From: Nematostella vectensis
Lineage: Eukaryota; Cnidaria; Anthozoa; Actiniaria; Edwardsiidae
Reading direction: 5' to 3'
Assembly (NCBI RefSeq): GCF_932526225.1
Contig: NC_064046.1
Coordinates: forward strand, 15,637,408 to 15,701,407
Length of the DNA stretch: 64,000 nt
In this document: positions 11,514-22,822 of the stretch, one piece after another
How positions within the stretch are numbered: the stretch's first letter is position 1
Layout of the letters: each line of letters opens with the position of its first letter
Translations under genes and position numbers: made by a program
The notes under the pieces: generated by a model
Databases searched by the model: none
Told to the model about the DNA's origin: nothing
The model's input: the letters and a program-made list of their open reading frames with translations, nothing else

Positions 11514-12602
11514 GATCCTGAACAAAGCATGAGCATATCAAAGATGCTGAGAGTACATAAAAATGTCCCTATACCTTCTTTTTATGTCATGACACACCAA
11601 GAACAGTATAACTAAGTATCGATATTAAAAAAAAAAAAATAAAGAAACAAAAATATGCTATCAGCGGGAATCGAACCCGGGTCGCTGCGTTAGTAGTCAA
11701 GTGCCCGCAACGAAAGACTAACGTGGCATTGCTGAAGGGAATTGTAATGCAAATTACTTTTAATACTATTGGTATCGTAAACTATCCCAAGCAAAGTCAC
11801 CATCGCACTGGAGGTTACATTCGGGAAAAGCTTCAGGGTTACATTCGGGAATTTGTTTTACGAGAGTAACCTCCGAAAGGTTACAATCGATATTTTTTTT
11901 TTCCGAATGTAAATTCCAAAAAGTAACATTAGGAAAAATAAAACAGTATACTCGGAAAAAAAGGTATATCAATCTATCGAGCGCTATGCTCTTTGTTAGA
12001 ATCTACTTAATGAAGTTATCCAAGGAATCTAGTTAGTTCTTGTGTGCATAAAATATGTACAGGATCCTGAACAAAGCATGAGCACATCAAAGATGAGCAC
12101 ATCAAAAATGTCCCTATACCTTCTTTTTATGTCATGACACACCAAGAACAGTATAATTAAGTATCGATATTTAAAAAAAAATAAAGAAAAAAAAATAGGC
12201 TATCAGCGTGAATCGAACCCGGGTCGCTGCGTTAGTAGTCAAGTGCCCGCAACGAAAGACTAACGTGGCATTGCTGAAGGGAATTGTAATGAAAATTACT
12301 TTTAATACTATTGGTATCGTAAACTATCCCAAGCAAAGTCACCATCGAACTGGAGGTTACATTCGGGAAAAGCTTTAGGGTTACATTCGGGAATTTGTTT
12401 TACGAGTGTAACCTCCAAAAGGTTACAATCGATATTTTTTTTCCGAATGTAAATTCCAAAAAGTACCATTAGGAAAAATAAAACAGTATACTCGGAAAAA
12501 AAGGTATATCAATCTATCGAGCGCTATGCTCTATGTTAGAATCTACTTAATCAAGTTATCCAAGGAATCTAGTTAGTTCTTGTGTGCATAAAATATGTAC
12601 AG
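11514..12602 (+). repeat. Two full units (549 and 540 bp)
   Basis: Anchors are at 11514 and 12063. The first copies 6729. The second starts like 7277 (short conserved-block variant), but after about 12363 it switches to a unit with the intact 26-bp arm, so it is a recombinant between classes. Confidence 0.88.
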
Positions 12603-12953
12603 GATCCTGAACAAAGCATGAGCACATCAAAGATGCTGAGAGTACATAAAAATGTCCCTATACCTTTTTTTTATGTCATGACACACCAAGAACAGTATAA
12701 TTAAGTATCGATATTTGAAAAAAAAATTAAAGAAAAAAAATAGGCTATCAGCGGGAATCGAACCTCCAAAAGGTTACAATCGATATTTTTTTTCCGAATG
12801 TAAATTCCAAAAAGTAACATTAGGAAAAATAAAACAGTATACTCGGAAAAAAAGGTATATCAATCTATCGAGCGCTATGCTCTATGTTAGAATCTACTTA
12901 ATGAAGTTATCCAAGGAATCTAGTTAGTTCTTGTGTGCATAAAATATGTACAG
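12603..12953 (+). repeat. 351-bp short unit
   Basis: The deletion junction AACC is at 12761-12764. ATATTTGAAAAAA replaces ATATTTAAAAAAA, giving an ATG-like phase that opens a repeat-only reading frame. Its copy lies 1,444 bp downstream. Confidence 0.9.
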
Positions 12954-14046
12954 GATCCTGAACAAAGCATGAGCACATCAAAGATGCTGAGAGTACATAA
13001 AAATGTCCCTATACCTTCTTTTTATGTCATGACACACCAAGAACAGTATAACTAAGTATCGATATTAAAAAAAAAAATAAAGAAACAAAAATATGCTATC
13101 AGCGGGAATCGAACCCGGGTCGCTGCGTTAGTAGTCAAGTGCCCGCAACGAAAGACTAACGTGGCATTGCTGAAGGGAATTGTAATGCAAATTACTTTTA
13201 ATACTATTGGTATCATAAACTATCCCAAGCAAAGTCACCATCGCACTGGAGGTTACATTCGGGAAAAGCTTCAGGGTTACATTCGGGAATTTGTTTTACG
13301 AGAGTAACCTCCGAAAGGTTACAATCGATATTTTTTTTTCCGAATGTAAATTCCAAAAAGTAACATTAGGAAAAATAAAACAGTATACTCGGTATCTCAA
13401 GGTATATCAATCTATCGAGCGCTATGCTCTATGTTAGAATCTACTTAATCAAGTTATCCAAGGAATCTAGTTAGTTCTTGTGTGCATAAAATATGTACAG
13501 GATCCTGAACAAAGCATGAGCACATCAAAGATGCTGAGAGTACATAAAAATGTCCCTATACCTTCTTTTTATGTCATGACACACCAAGAACAGTATAATT
13601 AAGTATCGATATTTAAAAAAAACAAATAAAGAACAAAAATATGCTATCAGCGGGAATCGAACCCGGGTCGTTGCGTTAGTAGTCAAGTGCCCGCAACGAA
13701 AGACTAACGTGGCATTGCTGAAGGGAATTGTAATGAAAATTACTTTTAATACTATTGGTATCGTAAACTATCCCAAGCAAAGTCACCATCGAACTGGAGA
13801 TTACATTCGGGAAAAGCTTTAGGGTTACATTCGGGAATTCGTTTTACGAGTGTAACCTCCAAAAGGTTACAATCGATATTTTTTTTCCGAATGTAAATTC
13901 AAAAAAGTACCATTAGGAAAAATAAAACAGTATACTCGGAAAAAAAGGTATATCAATCTATCGAGCGCTATGCTCTATGTTGGAATCTACTTAATCAAGT
14001 TATCCAAGGAATCTAGTTTGTTCTTGTGTGCATAAAATATGTACAG
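12954..14046 (+). repeat. Two full units (547 and 546 bp)
   Basis: Anchors are at 12954 and 13501. The tail of the first has GGTATCTCAAGG near 13391, a variant of the TATATCAAGG duplication. The second has GGGTCGTTGCG as at 9727, and GGAATTCG, which creates an EcoRI site near 13836. Confidence 0.9.
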
Positions 14047-14397
14047 GATCCTGAACAAAGCATGAGCACATCAAAGATGCTGAGAGTACATAAAAATGTC
14101 CCTATACCTTCTTTTTATGTCATGACACACCAAGAACAGTATAATTAAGTATCGATATTTGAAAAAAAAATTAAAGAAAAAAAATAGGCTATCAGCGGGA
14201 ATCGAACCTCCAAAAGGTTACAATCGATATTTTTTTTCCGAATGTAAATTCCAAAAAGTAACATTAGGAAAAATAAAACAGTATACTCGGAAAAAAAGGT
14301 ATATCAATCTATCGAGCGCTATGCTCTATGTTAGAATCTAATTAATGAAGTTATCCAAGGAATCTAGTTAGTTCTTGTGTGCATAAAATATGTACAG
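14047..14397 (+). repeat. 351-bp short unit
   Basis: The deletion junction AACC is at 14205-14208. It shares the ATATTTGAAAAAA change with 12603 at an offset of 1,444 bp. Confidence 0.9.
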
Positions 14398-14942
14398 GAT
14401 CCTGAACAAAGCATGAGCATATCAAAGATGCTGAGAGTACATAAAAATGTCCCTATACCTTCTTTTTATGTCATGACACACCAAGAACAGTATAACTAAG
14501 TATCGATATTAAAAAAAAAATAAAAAAAAAAAATATGCTATCAGCGGGAATCGAATCCGGGTCGCTGCGTTAGTAGTCAAGTGCCCGCAACGAAAGACTA
14601 ACGTGGCATTGCTGAAGGGAATTGTAATGCAAATTACTTTTAATACTATTGGTATCGTAAACTATTCCAAGCAAAGTCACCATCGGACTGGAGGTTACAT
14701 TCGGGAAAAGCTTCAGGGTTACATTCGGGAATTTGTTTTACGAGAGTAACCTCCAAAAGGTTACAATCGATATTTTTTTTTCCGAATGTAAATTCCAAAA
14801 AGTAACATTAGGAAAAATAAAACAGTATTCTCGGTATATCAAGGTATATCAATCTATCGAGCGCTATGCTCTATGTTAGAATCTACTTAATCAAGTTATC
14901 CAAGGAATCTAGTTAGTTCTTGTGTGCATAAAATATGTACAG
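14398..14942 (+). repeat. 545-bp full unit
   Basis: The B box is mutated (GAATCCGGG near 14553). The tail has the TATATCAAGG duplication and CAGTATTCTCGG near 14824. Confidence 0.9.
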
Positions 14943-15292
14943 GATCCTGAACAAAGCATGAGCACATCAAAGATGCTGAGAGTACATAAAAATGTCCCTA
15001 TACCTTCTTTTTATGTCATGACACACCAAGAACAGTATAATTAAGTATCGATATTAAAAAAAAAATAAAGAAAAAAAAGGGGGCTATCAGCGGGAATCGA
15101 ACCTCCAAAAGGTTACAATCGATATTTTTTTTCCGAATGTAAATTCCAAAAAGTAACATTAGGAAAAATAAAACAGTATACTCGGAAAAAAAGGTATATC
15201 AATCTATCGAGCGTTATGCTCTATGTTAGAATCTACTTAATCAAGTTATCCAAGGAATCTAGTTAGTTCTTGTGTGCATAAAATATGTACAG
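14943..15292 (+). repeat. 350-bp short unit
   Basis: The deletion junction AACC is at 15100-15103. AAGGGGGCTATC after the A-tract is private. Confidence 0.9.
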
Positions 15293-16385
15293 GATCCTGA
15301 ACAAAGCATGAGCACATCAAAGATGCTGAGAGTACATAAAAATGTTCCTATACCTTCTTTTAATGTCATGACACACCAAGAACAGTATAATTAAGTATCG
15401 ATATTTAAAAAATAAAAAATAAATAAAAAAAAGGCTATCAGCGGGAATCGAACCCGGGTCGCTGCGTTAGTAGTCAAGTGCCCGCAACGAAAGACTAACG
15501 TGGCATTGCTGAAGGGAATTGTAATGAAAATTACTTTTAATACTATTGGTATCGTAAACTATCCCAAGCAAAGTCACCATCGGACTGGAGGTTACATTGG
15601 GGAAAAGCTTCAGGGTTACATTCGGGAATTTGTTTTACGAGTGTAACCTCCAAAAGGTTACAATCGATAATTTTTTTTTTACGAATGTAAATTCCAAAAA
15701 GTAACATTAGGAAAAATAAAACAGTATACTCGGAAAAAAAGGTATATCAATCTATCGAGCGCTATGCTCTATGTTAGAATCTACTTAATCAAGTTATCCA
15801 AGGAATCTAGTTAGTTCTTGTGTGCATAAAATATGTACAGGATCCTGAACAAAGCATGAGCACATCAAAGATGCTGAGAGTACAGAAAAATGTCCATATA
15901 CCTTCTTTTTATGTCATGACACACCAAGAACAGTATAATTAAGTATCGATATTTAAAAAAAAATAAAGAAAAAAAAATAGGCTATCAGCGGGAATCGAGC
16001 CCGGGTCGCTGCGTTAGTAGTCAAGTGCCCGCAACAAAAGACTAACGTGGCATTGCTGAAGGGAATTGTAATGAAAATTACTTTTAATACTATTGGTATC
16101 GTAAACTATCCCAAGCAAAGTCACCATCGGACTGGAGGTTACATTCGGGAAAAGCTTCAGGGTTACATTCGGGAATTTGTTTTACGAGTGTAACCTCCAA
16201 AAGGTTACAATCGATATTTTTTTTTCCGAATGTAAATTTCAAAAAGTAACATTAGGAAAAATAAAACAGTATACTCGGAAAAATAGGTATATCAATCTAT
16301 CGAGCGCTATGCTCTTTGTTAGAATCTACTTAATCAAGTTATCCAAGGAATCTAGTTAGTTCTTGTGTGCATAAAATATGTACAG
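15293..16385 (+). repeat. Two full units (548 and 545 bp)
   Basis: Anchors are at 15293 and 15841. The first has the linked markers ATGTTCC, TTAATGTCATG, AAAAAATAAAAAATAAA and GAGCGTTATGC upstream. The second has a mutated B box (GAGCCCGGG) and AATTTCAAAAAG. Both are repeated 2,987 bp downstream. Confidence 0.9.
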
Positions 16386-16900
16386 GATCCTGAACAAAGC
16401 ATGAGCACATCAAAGATGAGCACATAAAAAATGTCCCTATACCTTCTTTTTATGTCATGACACACCAAGAACAGTATAATTAAGTATCGATATTTAAAAA
16501 AAAAATAAAGAAAAAAAAATAGGCTATTAGCGTGAATCGAACCCGGGTCGCTGCGTTAGTAGTCAAGTGCCCGCAACGAAAGACTAACGTGGAATTGCTG
16601 AAGGGAATTGTAATGAAAATTACTTTTAATACTATTGGTATCGTAAACTATAACAAGCAAAGTCACCATCGAACTGGAGGTTACATTCGGGAAAAGCTTT
16701 AGGGTTACATTCGGGAATTTGTACAATCGATAATTTTTTTCCGAATGTAAATTCCAAAAAGTAACATTAGGAAAAATAAAACAGTATACTCGGAAAATAA
16801 GGTATATCAATCTATCGAGCGCTATGCTCTTTGTTAGAATCTAATTAATGAAGTTATCCAAGGAATCTAGTTAGTTCTTGTGTGCATAAAATATGTACAG
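16386..16900 (+). repeat. 515-bp unit with 26-bp deletion
   Basis: The junction is at 16718-16727. ACTATAACAAGC replaces ACTATCCCAAGC, and GTGGAATTGC replaces GTGGCATTGC. Both changes are shared with the next unit and with 19373. Confidence 0.9.
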
Positions 16901-17414
16901 GATCCTGAACAAAGCATGAGCACATCAAAGATGAGCACATCAAAAATGTCCCTATACCTTCTTTTTATGTCATGACACACCAAGAACAGTATAATTAAGT
17001 ATCGATATTTAAAAAAAAAATAAAGAAAAAAAATAGGCTATCAGCGTGAATCGAACCCGGGTCGCTGCGTTAGTAGTCAAGTGCCCGCAACGAAAGACTA
17101 ACGTGGAATTGCTGAAGGGAATTGTAATGAAAATTACTTTTAATACTATTGGTATCGTAAACTATAACAAGCAAAGTCACCATCGAACTGGAGGTTACAT
17201 TCGGGAAAAGCTTTAGGGTTACATTCGGGAATTTGTACAATCGATAATTTTTTTCCGAATGTAAATTCCAAAAAGTAACATTAGGAAAAATAAAACAGTA
17301 TACTCGGAAAATAAGGTATATCAATCTATCGAGCGCTATGCTCTTTGTTAGAATCTAATTAATGAAGTTATCCAAGGAATCTAGTTAGTTCTTGTGTGCA
17401 TAAAATATGTACAG
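16901..17414 (+). repeat. 514-bp unit, tandem copy of the preceding one
   Basis: The junction is at 17232-17241. It has the same TATAACAAGC and GTGGAATTGC changes and ATCTAATTAATGAAG in the tail. Confidence 0.9.
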
Positions 17415-17929
17415 GATCCTGAACAAAGCATGAGCACATCAAAGATGAGCACATCAAAAATGTCCCTATACCTTCTTTTTATGTCATGACACACCAAGAA
17501 CAGTATAATTAAGTATCGATATTTAAAAAAAAAATAAAGAAAAAAAATAGGCTATCAGCGTGAATCGAACCCGGGTCGCTGCGTTAGTAGTCAAGTGCCC
17601 GCAACGAAAGACTAACGTGGAATTGCTGAAGGGAATTGTAATGAAAATTACTTTTAATACTATTGGTATCGTAAACTATCCCAAGCAAAGTCACCATCGA
17701 ACTGGAGGTTACATTCGGGAAAAGCTTTAGGGTTACATTCGGGAATTTGTACAATCGATAATTTTTTTCCGAATGTAAATTCCAAAAAGTAACATTAGGA
17801 AAAATAAAACAGTATACTCGGTATATCAAGGTATATCAATCTATCGAGCGCTATGCTCTATGTTAGAATCTACTTAATCAAGTTATCCAAGGAATCTAGT
17901 TAGTTCTTGTGTGCATAAAATATGTACAG
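17415..17929 (+). repeat. 515-bp unit with 26-bp deletion
   Basis: The junction is at 17747-17756. It keeps GTGGAATTGC but has the normal TATCCCAAGC, and the tail changes to the TATATCAAGG type, so it is a recombinant of two parents. Confidence 0.9.
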
Positions 17930-18279
17930 GATCCTGAACAAAGCATGAGCACATCAAAGATGCTGAGAGTACATAAAAATGTCCCTATACCTTCTTTTTA
18001 TGTCATGACACACCAAGAACAGTATAATTAAGTATCGATATTAAAAAAAAAATAAAGAAAAAAAAGTAAGCTATCAGCGGGAATCGAACCTCCAAAAGGT
18101 TACAATCGATATTTTTTTTCCGAATGTAAATTCCAAAAAGTAACATTAGGAAAAATAAAACAGTATACTCGGAAAAAAAGGTATATCAATCTATCGAGCG
18201 TTATGCTCTATGTTAGAATCTACTTAATCAAGTTATCCAAGGAATCTAGTTAGTTCTTGTGTGCATAAAATATGTACAG
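17930..18279 (+). repeat. 350-bp short unit (last of its class)
   Basis: The deletion junction AACC is at 18087-18090. AAAAGTAAGCTATC matches 2139 and 4969. No unit with the 194-bp deletion occurs to the right of this one. Confidence 0.9.
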
Positions 18280-19372
18280 GATCCTGAACAAAGCATGAGC
18301 ACATCAAAGATGCTGAGAGTACATAAAAATGTTCCTATACCTTCTTTTAATGTCATGACACACCAAGAACAGTATAATTAAGTATCGATATTTAAAAAAT
18401 AAAAAATAAATAAAAAAAAGGCTATCAGCGGGAATCGAACCCGGGTCGCTGCGTTAGTAGTCAAGTGCCCGCAACGAAAGACTAACGTGGCATTGCTGAA
18501 GGGAATTGTAATGAAAATTACTTTTAATACTATTGGTATCGTAAACTATCCCAAGCAAAGTCACCATCGGACTGGAGGTTACATTGGGGAAAAGCTTCAG
18601 GGTTACATTCGGGAATTTGTTTTACGAGTGTAACCTCCAAAAGGTTACAATCGATAATTTTTTTTTTACGAATGTAAATTCCAAAAAGTAACATTAGGAA
18701 AAATAAAACAGTATACTCGGAAAAAAAGGTATATCAATCTATCGAGCGCTATGCTCTATGTTAGAATCTACTTAATCAAGTTATCCAAGGAATCTAGTTA
18801 GTTCTTGTGTGCATAAAATATGTACAGGATCCTGAACAAAGCATGAGCACATCAAAGATGCTGAGAGTACATAAAAATGTCCATATACCTTCTTTTTATG
18901 TCATGACACACCAAGAACAGTATAATTAAGTATCGATATTTAAAAAAAATTAAAGAAAAAAAAATAGGCTATCAGCGGGAATCGAGCCCGGGTCGCTGCG
19001 TTAGTAGTCAAGTGCCCGCAACAAAAGACTAACGTGGCATTGCTGAAGGGAATTGTAATGAAAATTACTTTTATTACTATTGGTATCGTAAACTATCCCA
19101 AGCAAAGTCACCATCGGACTGGAGGTTACATTCGGGAAAAGCTTCAGGGTTACATTCGGGAATTTGTTTTACGAGTGTAACCTCCAAAAGGTTACAATCG
19201 ATATTTTTTTTTCCGAATGTAAATTTCAAAAAGTAACATTAGGAAAAATAAAACAGTATACTCGGAAAAATAGGTATATCAATCTATCGAGCGCTATGCT
19301 CTTTGTTAGAATCTACTTAATCAAGTTATCCAAGGAATCTAGTTAGTTCTTGTGTGCATAAAATATGTACAG
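18280..19372 (+). repeat. Two full units, copies of 15293-16385
   Basis: Anchors are at 18280 and 18828, each exactly 2,987 bp after its partner. The shared marks GAGCCCGGG, GCAACAAAAG and GTCCATATACC confirm the copy. Confidence 0.92.
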
Positions 19373-19887
19373 GATCCTGAACAAAGCATGAGCACATCAA
19401 AGATGAGCACATAAAAAATGTCCCTATACCTTATTTTTATGTCATGACACACCAAGAACAGTATAATTAAGTATCGATATTTAAAAAAAAAATAAAGAAA
19501 AAAAAATAGGCTATTAGCGTGAATCGAACCCGGGTCGCTGCGTTAGTAGTCAAGTGCCCGCAACGAAAGACTAACGTGGAATTGCTGAAGGGAATTGTAA
19601 TGAAAATTACTTTTAATACTATTGGTATCGTAAACTATAACAAGCAAAGTCACCATCGAACTGGAGGTTACATTCGGGAAAAGCTTTAGGGTTACATTCG
19701 GGAATTTGTACAATCGATAATTTTTTTCCGAATGTAAATTCCAAAAAGTAACATTAGGAAAAATAAAACAGTATACTCGGAAAATAAGGTATATCAATCT
19801 ATCGAGCGCTATGCTCTATGTTAGAATCTACTTAATCAAGTTATCCAAGGAATCTAGTTAGTTCTTGTGTGCATAAAATATGTACAG
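19373..19887 (+). repeat. 515-bp unit, copy of 16386
   Basis: The junction is at 19703-19712. It carries TATAACAAGC and GTGGAATTGC. CCTTATTTTTATG near 19431 is private. Confidence 0.9.
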
Positions 19888-20183
19888 GATCCTGAACAAA
19901 GCATGAGCACATCAAAGATGCTGAGAGCACTTGAGGTTACATTCGGGAAAAGCTTCAGGGTTACATTCGGGAATTTGTTTTACGAGAGTAACCTCCGAAA
20001 GGTTACAATCGATATTTTGTTTTCCGAATGTAAATTCCAAAAAGTAACATTAGGAAAAATAAAACAGTATACTCGGAAAAAAAGGTATATCAATCTATCG
20101 AGCGCTATGCTCTTTGTTAGAATCTACTTAATGAAGTTATCCAAGGAATCTAGTTAGTTCTTGTGTGCATAAAATATGTACAG
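19888..20183 (+). repeat. 296-bp chimeric unit, unique in the window
   Basis: At about 19927 GCTGAGAG joins CACTTGAGGTTAC, removing about 250 bp: the rest of the conserved block, the A-tract, the whole tRNA-like segment and the hairpin spacer. The breakpoint differs from the 194-bp and 26-bp deletions. The join opens a 96-codon repeat-only frame at 19867-20157 with no recognisable domain. Confidence 0.92.
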
Positions 20184-20693
20184 GATCCTGAACAAAGCAT
20201 GAGCACATCAAAGATGAGCACATCAAAAATGTCCCTATACCTTCTTTTTATGTCATGACACACCAAGAACAGTATAATTAAGTATCGATATTTAAAAAAA
20301 AATAAAGAAAAAAAAAAAGCTATCAGCGTGAATCGAACCCGGGTCGCTGCGTTAGTAGTCAAGTGCCCGCAACGAAAGACTAACGTGGCATTTAAGGGAA
20401 TTGTAATGAAAATTACTTTTAATACTATAGGTATCGTAAACTATCCCAAGCAAAGTCACCATCGAACTGGAGGTTACATTCTGGAAAAGCTTTAGGGTTA
20501 CATTCGGGAGTTTGTACAATCGATAATTTTTTTCCGAATGTAAATTCCAAAAAGTAACATTAGGAAAAAAAAAAAAGTATACTCGGAAAAAAAGGTATAT
20601 CAATCTATCGAGCGCTATGCTCTATGTTAGAATCTACTTAATCAAGTTATCCAATGAATCTAGTTAGTTCTTGTGTGCATAAAATATGTACAG
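20184..20693 (+). repeat. 510-bp unit with 26-bp deletion plus a second small deletion
   Basis: The junction is at 20513-20522. Five bases are lost at GGCATTTAAGGG (20387-20398), and AATAAAACAGT is replaced by an A-run at 20567-20576. ACTATAGGTATCG and GGGAGTTTG tie it to the 8688 unit. Confidence 0.9.
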
Positions 20694-21787
20694 GATCCTG
20701 AACAAAGCATGAGCACATCAAAGATGCTGAGAGTACATAAAAATGTCTCTATACCTTCTTTTTATGTCATGAAACACCAAGAACAGTATAATTAAGTATC
20801 GATATTTAAAAAAAAAATAAAGAAAAAAAATAGGCTATCAGCGGGAATCGAACCCAGGTCGCTGCATTAATAGTCAAGTGCCCGCAACGAAAGACTAACG
20901 TGGCATTGCTGAAGGGAATTGTAATGAAAATTACTTTTAATACTATTGGTATCGTAAACTATCCCAAGCAAAGTCACCATCGGACTGGAGGTTACATTCG
21001 GGAAAAGCTTCAGGGTTACATTCGGGAATTTGTTTTACGAGTGTAACCTCCAAAAGGTTACAATCTAAAACATTTTTTCCGAATGTAAATTCCAAAAAGT
21101 AACATTAGGAAAAATAAAACAGTATACTCGGAAAAAAAGGTATATCAATCCATCGAACGCTATGATCTATGTTAGAATCTACTTAATCGAGTTATCCAAG
21201 GAATCTAGTTAGTTCTTGTGTGCATAAAATATGTACAGGATCCTGAACAAAGCATGAGCACATCAAAGATGCTGAGAGTACATAAAAATGTCCCTATACC
21301 TTCTTTTTATGTCATGACACACCAAGAACAGTATAATTAAGTATCGATATTTAAAAAAAAAAAAATAAAGAAAAAAAAATAGGCTATCAGCGGGAATCGA
21401 ACCCGGGTCGCTGCGTTAGTAGTCAAGTGCCCGCAACAAAAGACTAACGTGGCATTGCTAAAGGGAATTGTAATGAAAATTACTTTTAATACTATTGGTA
21501 TCGTAAACTATCCCAAGCAAAGTCACCATCGGACTGGAGGTTACATTCGGGAAAAGCTTCAGGGTTACATTCGGGAATTTGTTTTACGAGTGTAACCTCC
21601 AAAAGGTTACAATCGATAATTTTTTTTCCGAATGTAAATTCCAAAAAGTAACATTAGGAAAAATAAAACAGTATACTCGGTAAAAAAGGTATATCAATCT
21701 ATCGAGCGCTATGCTCTTTGTTAGAATCTAATTAATGAAGTTATCCAAGGAATCTAGTTAGGTCTTGTGTGCATAAAATATGTACAG
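20694..21787 (+). repeat. Two full units (545 and 549 bp)
   Basis: Anchors are at 20694 and 21239. The first has CCCAGGTCGCTGCATTAATAG, AATCTAAAACA in place of AATCGATAAT (ClaI site lost), and CATCGAACGCTATGATC in the tail. This is the start of a subfamily that continues at 22.8-25.5 kb. Confidence 0.9.
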
Positions 21788-22302
21788 GATCCTGAACAAA
21801 GCATGAGCACATCAAAGATGAGCACATAAAAAATGTCCCTATACCTTCTTTTTATGTCATGACACACCAAGAACAGTATAATTAAGTATCGATATTTAAA
21901 AAAAAAATAAAGAAAAAAAAATAGGCTATCAGCGTGAATCGAACCCGGGTCGCTGCGTTAGTAGTCAAGTGCCCGCAACGAAAGACTAACGTGGCATTGC
22001 TGAAGGGAATTGTAATGAAAATTACTTTTAATACTATTGGTATCGTAAACTATCCCAAGCAAAGTCACCATCGAACTGGAGGTTACATTCGGGAAAAGCT
22101 TTAGGGTTACATTCGGGAATTTGTACAATCGATAATTTTTTTCCGAATGTAAATTCCAAAAAGTAACATTAGGAAAAATAAAACAGTATACTCGGAAAAA
22201 AAGGTATATCAATCTATCGAGCGCTATGCTCTATGTTAGAATCTACTTAATCAAGTAATCCAAGGAATGTAGTTAGTTCTTGTGTGCATAAAATATGTAC
22301 AG
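21788..22302 (+). repeat. 515-bp unit with 26-bp deletion
   Basis: The junction is at 22123-22132. Tail markers AAGTAATCCAAGGAATGTAG reappear in the unit at 24463. Confidence 0.9.
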
Positions 22303-22822
22303 GATCCTGAACAAAGCATGAGCACATCAAAGATGCTGAGAGTACATAAAAATGTCCCTATACCTTCTTTTTATGTCATGACACACCAAGAACAATATAA
22401 TTAAGTATCGATATTTAAAAAAAAAAATTAAGAAAAAAAAATAGGTTATCAGCGTGAATCGAACCCGGGTCGCTGCGTTAGTAGTCAAGTGCCCGCAACG
22501 AAAGACTAACGTGGAATTGCTGAAGGGTATTGTAATGAAAATTACTTTTAATACTATTGGTATCGTAAACTATCCCAAGCAAAGTCACCATCGAACTGGA
22601 GGTTACATTCGGGAAAAGCTTCAGGGTTACATTCGGGAATTTGTACAATCGATAATTTTTTTCCGAATGTAAATTCCAAAAAGTAACATTAGGAAAAATA
22701 AAACAGTATACTCGGAAAATAAGGTATATCAATCTATCGAGCGCTATGCTCTATGTTAGAATCTACTTAATCAAGTTATCCAAGGAATCTAGTTAGTTCT
22801 TGTGTGCATAAAATATGTACAG
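22303..22822 (+). repeat. 520-bp unit with 26-bp deletion
   Basis: The junction is at 22643-22652. It has AAGCTTCAGGG rather than the AAGCTTTAGGG typical of its class and keeps the longer CTGAGAG block, another sign of exchange between classes. Confidence 0.9.

Larger units (their letters stand above)
1..20183 (+). repeat. Left zone: mixed full, 514-520 bp, 350-bp and 296-bp units
   Basis: Anchors from 181 to 19888 step through a changing mix of lengths, e.g. 549, 514, 347, 548, 349, 549, 514, 520, 350. All 12 short units and 11 of the 15 units with the 26-bp deletion lie here. Trimers of 514+350+548 recur, and larger segments are duplicated at offsets of 4,786, 1,444 and 2,987 bp. This is the most rearranged part of the window. 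Confidence 0.9.
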
